Below, in pieces: positions 1 through 4,094 of a stretch of 5,462 nucleotides of DNA (position 1 is its first letter; each line of letters opens with the position of its first letter). The stretch comes from Candidatus Zixiibacteriota bacterium. Its GTDB lineage: Bacteria; Zixibacteria; MSB-5A5; UBA10806. The notes under the pieces were generated by a model that was given only the letters and a program-made list of their open reading frames with translations, was not told where the DNA came from and did no database searches. The position numbers were made by a program, and so were the translations under genes. The stretch spans positions 1-5,462 of the forward strand of contig DOTU01000033.1 of the NCBI GenBank assembly GCA_003520965.1. Direction: 5' to 3'.

Positions 1-46
1 AACGATTGAGCTTACAACCCACTGAAGCAAAAGCTATAGTTGGCAT
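1..46 (-). CDS. mtaB: MtaB-type tRNA methylthiotransferase, N-terminal fragment (cut by window edge)
   Basis: Only the first 15 codons are inside the window; they translate as MPTIAFASVGCKLNR. The pattern of a short beta strand followed by GCKLN matches the start of the UPF0004 (MTTase N-terminal) domain of radical-SAM methylthiotransferases. The Cys (residue 11) would be the first ligand of the auxiliary 4Fe-4S cluster. GCK-x-N is the form usual in MtaB (t6A37 to ms2t6A37 in ANN-decoding tRNAs); MiaB normally has GCQMN and RimO has GCPKN. The start is an ATG one base after the TAA stop of the PAP2-family gene, so the two are probably co-transcribed and translationally linked; only a weak GAG sits upstream as an RBS. 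The radical-SAM CxxxCxxC motif would lie outside the window, so the subfamily call rests on a very short stretch. Confidence 0.72.
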   Translation of the reverse strand, partial: MPTIAFASVGCKLNR

Positions 47-47
47 C

Positions 48-1031
48 TTAGCTCGTGTATTTAAATGCGGATTGTTTTAAACGCCACCAGGAATCTATCC
101 GGCCGCTATATTTATATCCAAGATACCCCAGAAGAAATCCGGCCGGGAGATCGATAAAGTAATGATGCCGAAGATAAATAGTCGAAAGCACCAGCCCCGT
201 ACAGATCGGCAGGATCACCCAGAATACGCGACGTAGATATTTCCAGGCAAATATAAGCGAAAGAAACGCAATTCCGGCGTGCAAGGATGGGAAAGCATCC
301 CTGACATCAGATGGCAATGTATTGGCTAATCCAATAGTGGCATCAGTAAACGGGGTACCGTTGAGCGGGACTGTATACAAATCCTTGAGAATGATGCTGG
401 GAGATACGGCTGGGAATATGACATATAAAATATAGCCGGCATACAAACAAAATATGGTTGATATTACTACTTCCCTAAATTGTGGATATCGCTTTTGGTA
501 ATATAGAATAGCCGGTAATAGAGGAATCAAAAGGAAATAGCTCCAGTAGCAAAATGAGAATGTTTCGGTAAGCCAGGGATGCACAAATTGCTCGGTCCAA
601 ATTGATGGCTGAACGCTAAAAAGCCATTGATCGATCCGGATAAGCGCGAAATGAATATCGTGAGGATTCATAAACGGAATAGTATCATGTAGGTTAGTGT
701 AGACTGCCAGGCAGTATGCTAAAGGCAATATAGAATGGAACAGCTCCCATTGCGGTTTGTATCTGACTATGATAGTCCCGATTATGGCAAAAATGGCAAT
801 CCAGAAAACGCGGCTGATATCTGCTAAAAATATTTCTGGGATATGGCCCTGGGCCTGGTAATAAAAATACGCTTTCAAAGTATAGTATATGATTGGGGGT
901 ATAGCGAATACCGCCAGTATTTCCTCCAGCCTGAAAGTCAGCAGCCACGCCAACCAGCGCCAGCGCTGCTTTCTTACTTCGGCCATATCTATAGCACCTG
1001 TCTCTACGGGCTCAATCACCGGATTACCCAT
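48..1031 (-). CDS. PAP2/AUR1-like integral membrane lipid phosphatase or phosphotransferase
   Basis: This 327-residue, strongly hydrophobic protein has about seven or eight predicted membrane segments (roughly 38-55, 76-90, 98-112, 155-178, 188-207, 252-264, 269-285, 293-306). PAP2 active-site motifs are visible: YVIFPAVSPS (203-212), DAFPSLHAG (245-253, with His251) and S283-T284...H290-x3-D294 within STIYLRHHYFIDLPAG. The Ser-Thr in place of the classical Ser-Arg, and the FP-x-x-x-P motif before it, are typical of the PAP2_3 branch (inositol-phosphoceramide synthase AUR1-like). The enzyme therefore probably removes or transfers a phosphate-linked head group at the membrane; its substrate cannot be read from the sequence. 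The start is uncertain: the first ATG has no clear Shine-Dalgarno site, whereas Met16 (ATG ending at 986) is preceded by AGGTG at 8 nt and would give 312 residues. It follows the rplY terminator and abuts mtaB downstream. Confidence 0.86.
   Translation of the reverse strand: MGNPVIEPVETGAIDMAEVRKQRWRWLAWLLTFRLEEILAVFAIPPIIYYTLKAYFYYQAQGHIPEIFLADISRVFWIAIFAIIGTIIVRYKPQWELFHSILPLAYCLAVYTNLHDTIPFMNPHDIHFALIRIDQWLFSVQPSIWTEQFVHPWLTETFSFCYWSYFLLIPLLPAILYYQKRYPQFREVVISTIFCLYAGYILYVIFPAVSPSIILKDLYTVPLNGTPFTDATIGLANTLPSDVRDAFPSLHAGIAFLSLIFAWKYLRRVFWVILPICTGLVLSTIYLRHHYFIDLPAGFLLGYLGYKYSGRIDSWWRLKQSAFKYTS
995..999 (-). promoter_or_regulatory. Candidate RBS for an alternative (Met16) start of the PAP2 gene
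   Basis: On the minus strand this reads AGGTG, five bases of the anti-Shine-Dalgarno complement, 8 nt before the in-frame ATG at 986-984. The upstream ATG at 1031 has no comparable site. With transcription from the TATAAT at 1047-1052, the leader would be only about 9 nt for the first ATG but about 54 nt for Met16, which favours the internal start. The sequence also encodes Val-Glu-Thr-Gly if the longer form is used. Confidence 0.4.
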
Positions 1032-1046
1032 ACTGTTATATACGAA

Positions 1047-1077
1047 ATTATAGTCTTTTTTACAACTAATTTGCTAA
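1047..1077 (-). promoter_or_regulatory. Putative promoter of the PAP2-mtaB unit
   Basis: A perfect TATAAT -10 hexamer lies at 1047-1052 (minus strand). The best -35 is TTAGCA at 1072-1077 (4 of 6 matches) with a long 19-nt spacer, so the -35 is weak. The location is sensible: between the rplY terminator (1156-1198) and the PAP2 start, where a new promoter is needed. The surrounding 1032-1155 stretch is AT-rich, and I see nothing else definite in it. Confidence 0.4.
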
Positions 1078-1155
1078 ATCCATAATCTAATTTTGAATTC
1101 CTTTAAGTATTCCCCGGAATTAATTAAATAAACAAACGGCTAATAATTAAATGGC

Positions 1156-1198
1156 AAAAAAAAGGCCTCGTAATCCGATAATCGAATTACAAAGCCTT
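1156..1198 (-). terminator. Rho-independent terminator after rplY
   Basis: Reading the minus strand, AAGGCTTTGTAAT (1198-1186) pairs with ATTACGAGGCCTT (1174-1162) as a continuous 13-bp stem including two G-U pairs, with an 11-nt loop. The 3' arm runs into an eight-T tract (1163-1156), two of whose Ts are shared with the stem. It begins about 18 nt after the rplY stop codon. The T tract exists only in the minus direction, so this ends the tRNA-Gln-prs-rplY unit and does not act on plus-strand transcripts. Confidence 0.88.
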
Positions 1199-1215
1199 AG
1201 AATTAATGAAATTGA

Positions 1216-1938
1216 TTATTTCTTGTCGCCCTTTTCCTTTTCGCGCTCGGCTTTGCGCTCTTCAGCTTTTTTCTCGGCAATTACCTCGGGCTCAGCCGGA
1301 CCTTCCTCACCAGGTACCGCAGCGGCGGCAGCGGCAGCAGCTTCACCCTCGGCGGCTGTCGGAGTGGCTTCCTTAATGATCGTAGGCGGCACCACTGAGA
1401 CTATCGTCTCATCGGCGTTTTCCAGGATTTCAATATTTTCGGCTACGATATCCCTTACGTGCAGCGATTCATGAATCTTAAGCTGGGCAATATCCAGAAC
1501 AAATCGATCAGGAATATTGGCTGGTAAACACGATATTTCCACGTCACGCACCATCCAGTTTACGATTCCACCAAAATTCTTCACGCCATCCGGTACCCCT
1601 TCCAAAACTATCGGTACATGGACACGAATATTCTCCGTCAGTGAAATATGCTGAAAATCGATATGGATCAGCTTGCCATCAATCGGATCCCTTTGCACGT
1701 CGCGAATAAGCGCCATCTTATCCGATTTAACGCCGTCGATATTCAAATTGACGAGTAGATTTTCGCTGGATGCCTTGCGCATTACGTTATGAAAATGGCC
1801 ATGATCCAATTCTATGGCCACCGGCGTCTCTCCCCGGCCATAAACTACTCCGGGTATTTTGCCGAGAGCCCGCATCTTCCGGGCAACGCCTTTGCCGCTT
1901 GTCTGGCGGCTTTTAACATCAATTGTTACTTCTTTCAT
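1216..1938 (-). CDS. rplY: 50S ribosomal protein L25, long CTC-type form
   Basis: This 240-residue protein binds 5S rRNA in the large subunit central protuberance. The N-terminal L25 domain (about 4-95) shows the family pattern: R-x-x-x-GKGVARKMRALGKIPGVVYG (positions 11-34), then RDVQRDPIDGKLIHIDF (79-95). The second, TL5/CTC-type beta domain covers about 101-187, with EGVPDGVKNFGG and DVEISCLP. The C-terminal tail (190-240) is low complexity: eight consecutive alanines (200-207), then Pro/Glu and Lys/Glu-rich sequence ending GDKK. Such acidic and basic tails are common in long L25 proteins and are probably disordered. The ATG has an AGGAG site at 5 nt. It lies 107 bp downstream of prs on the same strand, a widely conserved prs-rplY order. 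The usual next gene, pth, is absent and a terminator follows instead. I see no convincing separate promoter in the 1939-2045 gap. Confidence 0.96.
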   Translation of the reverse strand: MKEVTIDVKSRQTSGKGVARKMRALGKIPGVVYGRGETPVAIELDHGHFHNVMRKASSENLLVNLNIDGVKSDKMALIRDVQRDPIDGKLIHIDFQHISLTENIRVHVPIVLEGVPDGVKNFGGIVNWMVRDVEISCLPANIPDRFVLDIAQLKIHESLHVRDIVAENIEILENADETIVSVVPPTIIKEATPTAAEGEAAAAAAAAVPGEEGPAEPEVIAEKKAEERKAEREKEKGDKK

Positions 1939-2045
1939 GATTGCTCCTATTGTTAAATTAAATATTATCCCTTACAAAATTAGTTCGCATGTTCGCTTTT
2001 GCTAGGCTATTTAAACAATTATCGTATCCTGCCCAACCCGCTTTC

Positions 2046-2984
2046 TTATGCTTCAAACAAGCTGGAAAGCGATTTTTCTTCATGGACCCGAACAATCGCA
2101 TCAGCGAAAAGATTGGATACCGAAAGCACCTCGATCTTTGGGCTAAGCTTTTCAGCGGGATTATAAATCGTATCTGCTACGAAAACCTTCTCTATCGGAG
2201 AATTATTTATTTTTTCGATTGCTTGCCCCGAAAGAACTGCATGGGTACAAGCAGCTATGATCTTCCTGGCGCCTTTTTCCTTTAAAACAACTGCAGCTTC
2301 GCACAGAGTGCCTGCCGTATCCACCATATCGTCTCGTATCACTACGTTTTTCCCATCGATCTCACCGATGATATTCATGACTTCGGCTTTATTGATATCG
2401 GGTCGTCTTTTATCGATAATGGCGATACTGAAATCAAGGTCCTTGGCAAAAGCTCGAACCAACTTGATTGAACCGACATCTGGAGTAACCGCCACCGCCG
2501 GATGCAAGTTAAGCCGTCTGATATGTCCATTAAAAACCTTTGATGAATAAAGGTGGTCGGATGGGCAGTCGAAAAAACCCTGAATCTGGGAGGCGTGAAG
2601 GTCCATAAGCATTACTCTATCGACCCCGGCTGTTGTGATCAAGTTGGCTACTAATTTAGCTGTAATAGCGACCCGCGGCTGGTCTTTACGATCCTGACGG
2701 GCATAACCATAATACGGAATAACTGCAGTAATCCTCCTGGCCGAGGCCCTTCGGCAGGCGTCGATCATGATGAACAACTCCATCAGATTTTCTGCTGGCG
2801 GGTTGGTTGACTGTAAAATAAAGACATCCATTCCGCGGATATTCTCGTTTATCTGGAAAAATATCTCACCATCAGAAAAGCGCTTCAAGGTACATTGGGA
2901 AACCTCTGTACCGAGACAATTAGCGACTTTTTTCGCTAACGGCTCGTTTGCGCTACCTGCGAATAATTTGAATTCGTTTAACAT
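2046..2984 (-). CDS. prs: Ribose-phosphate pyrophosphokinase (PRPP synthetase)
   Basis: The cytoplasmic enzyme makes PRPP from ribose 5-phosphate and ATP, for purine, pyrimidine, histidine, tryptophan and NAD synthesis. With this start it has 312 residues, close to the usual 310-320. Class I motifs are in order: KLFAGSAN (6-13), RFSDGE (35-40), QINENIRG (44-51), PYYGYARQDRK (90-100), DLHASQIQGFFD (128-139, metal-ligand H130), TPDVG (167-171, D169), DKRRP catalytic loop (191-195), and the PRPP loop DDMVDTAGT (218-226). The C-terminal SLSSLFEA is also typical. I chose ATG 2984 because the family begins a few residues before KLFAG and AAGGG lies 7 nt upstream; an in-frame ATG at 3005 would add MGLKGRG without an RBS. 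Small departures are Ser172 where the family usually has Gly (DVGG) and Cys-Pro-Ser before DHLY. It is downstream of tRNA-Gln and upstream of rplY, probably in one transcript. Confidence 0.96.
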   Translation of the reverse strand: MLNEFKLFAGSANEPLAKKVANCLGTEVSQCTLKRFSDGEIFFQINENIRGMDVFILQSTNPPAENLMELFIMIDACRRASARRITAVIPYYGYARQDRKDQPRVAITAKLVANLITTAGVDRVMLMDLHASQIQGFFDCPSDHLYSSKVFNGHIRRLNLHPAVAVTPDVGSIKLVRAFAKDLDFSIAIIDKRRPDINKAEVMNIIGEIDGKNVVIRDDMVDTAGTLCEAAVVLKEKGARKIIAACTHAVLSGQAIEKINNSPIEKVFVADTIYNPAEKLSPKIEVLSVSNLFADAIVRVHEEKSLSSLFEA

Positions 2985-3039
2985 TCCCCTACCCTTAAGA
3001 CCCATTTCATTTATTTCAAAACCAACAAACGATTAAAAG

Positions 3040-3111
3040 CTGGGGCGCCAGGATTCGAACCTGGGATTGCCAGCTCCAAAGGCTGGTGACTTACCACTTG
3101 TCGACGCCCCA
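3040..3111 (-). tRNA. tRNA-Gln (anticodon TTG)
   Basis: Read on the minus strand, this folds as a complete 72-nt cloverleaf. The acceptor stem TGGGGCG/CGCCCCA has 7 bp and begins with the U-A pair typical of tRNA-Gln. The D arm is GAC...GTC around AAGTGGTAA. The anticodon stem CCAGC/GCTGG encloses loop CTTTGGA with anticodon TTG. The T arm is CCAGG-TTCGAAT-CCTGG. The discriminator base is G, and the following bases are CTT, so CCA is not encoded and must be added afterwards. It sits directly upstream of prs on the same strand, and transcription probably continues into prs and rplY, with the tRNA released by processing. I recall tRNA-Gln next to prs in other bacteria such as Geobacter. Confidence 0.96.
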
Positions 3112-3123
3112 AGGCTTAGCCTT
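3111..3123. repeat. 13-bp quasi-palindrome at the 5' end of the tRNA-Gln transcript
   Basis: AAGGCTTAGCCTT consists of two perfect 6-bp inverted arms around one central T. It spans the predicted transcription start of the tRNA promoter and ends on the first base of the mature tRNA. It could be a short 5' leader hairpin or an operator; the arms are short enough that chance is also possible. Confidence 0.35.
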
Positions 3124-3125
3124 AT

Positions 3126-3153
3126 AAAATATCAATATTTATTTGATTGTCAA
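3126..3153 (-). promoter_or_regulatory. Promoter for the tRNA-Gln-prs-rplY unit
   Basis: On the minus strand a perfect -35 TTGACA (3153-3148) is followed, after a 16-nt AT-rich spacer, by TATTTT (3131-3126, 4 of 6 matches). The predicted start is near 3118-3120, a few bases before the mature tRNA 5' end at 3111. The strong -35 and very short leader fit a stable-RNA promoter. A TATAAG hexamer at a 21-nt spacing is a poorer alternative -10. Confidence 0.65.
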
Positions 3154-3177
3154 GTAGCTCTTAACTTCTGATTTCCC

Positions 3178-3205
3178 TTGAAAATGTGCCCAGGATCGCT
3201 ATTTT
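3178..3205 (+). promoter_or_regulatory. Promoter for nfo
   Basis: TTGAAA (3178-3183, 5 of 6 matches) and TATTTT (3200-3205) are separated by 16 nt, the same spacing and -10 as the divergent tRNA promoter. The predicted start near 3212 leaves a leader of about 28 nt before the nfo ATG at 3240. It does not overlap the leftward promoter. The rest of the 3112-3239 intergenic region shows nothing else definite. Confidence 0.5.
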
Positions 3206-3239
3206 GGGGAATCGATATGCTTAGGAAGGGAGATAGATA

Positions 3240-4094
3240 ATGCTTTTAGGCGCACACATGTCCATCGCCGGAGGGGTATTTAATGCTATTCTCGAAGGCG
3301 AGAAACTTGGCTGCACGACAATCCAAATTTTTACTAAGTCAAGCAACCAATGGCGGGCGAAAGAGTTGGGCGAAGACGAGCTAACCCGCTACCATGCCGA
3401 ACAAAAACGAACCGGCATATACCCTGTCATTGCTCACGACTCCTACCTTATCAATCTGGGTTCTCCCGATGAGGCTTTGCTTACCAAATCGCGTGAGGCG
3501 TTTGCCATTGAGCTGCAGCGCTGTGAAAAGCTCAAAATCCCATATTTGGTAACTCACCCCGGAGCTCACATGGGGCAAGGCGAGGAGGAAGGGCTTAAGA
3601 AAATCGCAGCTTCTCTCGATTGGATATTTGACCATACAGGCGATCTTAAGTCAAAAGTCGCCTTGGAAAGCACGGCCGGCCAGGGTACCAGCCTGGGATA
3701 CCGATTCGAACAATTGGCGCACATCATAGAGCTATCCGCGCATCCGGAGCGCATTAAGGTTTGTATCGATACCTGCCACATCTTTGCCGCAGGCTATGAT
3801 ATTTCCAATGAGGACAGTTATCAGAAAACGATCTCCGAGTTTGATCGTATAATAGGCCTGAGGTCCCTGGCGGCAATCCACCTTAACGACTCAAAGAAAG
3901 GGCTCGGTTCAAAAGTTGATCGCCACGAGCATATCGGCAAAGGATTTATTGGTGAAAAGGCTTTCGGATTTTTCATGAAAGATAAACGATTCGAAAAAAT
4001 CCCAAAACTCCTGGAAACCTCTAAAGAAAATGATATGGATACGGTAAATCTCGGCATCCTTAGACGACTGGCCGGAGCAAGCGGTAAGAAATGA
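3240..4094 (+). CDS. nfo: Endonuclease IV (apurinic/apyrimidinic endonuclease)
   Basis: This 284-residue, full-length AP endonuclease family 2 enzyme cleaves 5' to abasic sites and removes 3'-blocking groups in base-excision repair. The AP2 TIM-barrel motifs are all present: GAHMSIAGG (4-12), HDSYLINL (66-73), THPGAHMGQG (105-114), LESTAGQG (142-149), CIDTCHIFAAGYD (175-187), IHLNDSK (213-219), DRHEHIGKG (227-235) and LLETSKE (257-263). All nine zinc ligands expected from E. coli Nfo can be assigned: H66, H106, E143, D177, H180, H214, D227, H229 and E259. The ATG start is preceded by a GGGAG site at 7 nt. It is first in a rightward unit, divergent from tRNA-Gln. Its TGA overlaps the ATG of the next open frame (ATGA at 4091-4094), which suggests translational coupling. 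I see nothing abnormal in it. Confidence 0.97.
   Translation: MLLGAHMSIAGGVFNAILEGEKLGCTTIQIFTKSSNQWRAKELGEDELTRYHAEQKRTGIYPVIAHDSYLINLGSPDEALLTKSREAFAIELQRCEKLKIPYLVTHPGAHMGQGEEEGLKKIAASLDWIFDHTGDLKSKVALESTAGQGTSLGYRFEQLAHIIELSAHPERIKVCIDTCHIFAAGYDISNEDSYQKTISEFDRIIGLRSLAAIHLNDSKKGLGSKVDRHEHIGKGFIGEKAFGFFMKDKRFEKIPKLLETSKENDMDTVNLGILRRLAGASGKK

Noticed and set aside
3..80. Plus-strand open frame ending TAA at 78-80 that could be the C-terminus of a gene entering from the left
   Set aside because: The minus strand of the same bases gives a much better explanation: the MtaB N-terminus with its GCKLN motif and the end of the PAP2 gene. The plus-strand peptide matches nothing I recognise.
1318..1341. 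GC-rich trinucleotide run as a possible slippage or regulatory repeat
   Set aside because: It is simply eight alanine codons (mixed GCT, GCC, GCG) of the rplY tail. The codons vary, so it is not a pure microsatellite.
1151..1474. Plus-strand Ala/Ser-rich open frame of 107 codons
   Set aside because: It is antisense to the low-complexity tail of rplY and its terminator. The Ala-rich composition comes from the GC-rich codon repeats of the L25 tail.
1939..2045. Separate rplY promoter or hairpin in the prs-rplY gap
   Set aside because: TAATAT and TTGTAA hexamers occur but at the wrong spacing. I could not build a believable promoter or stem, so co-transcription with prs is preferred.
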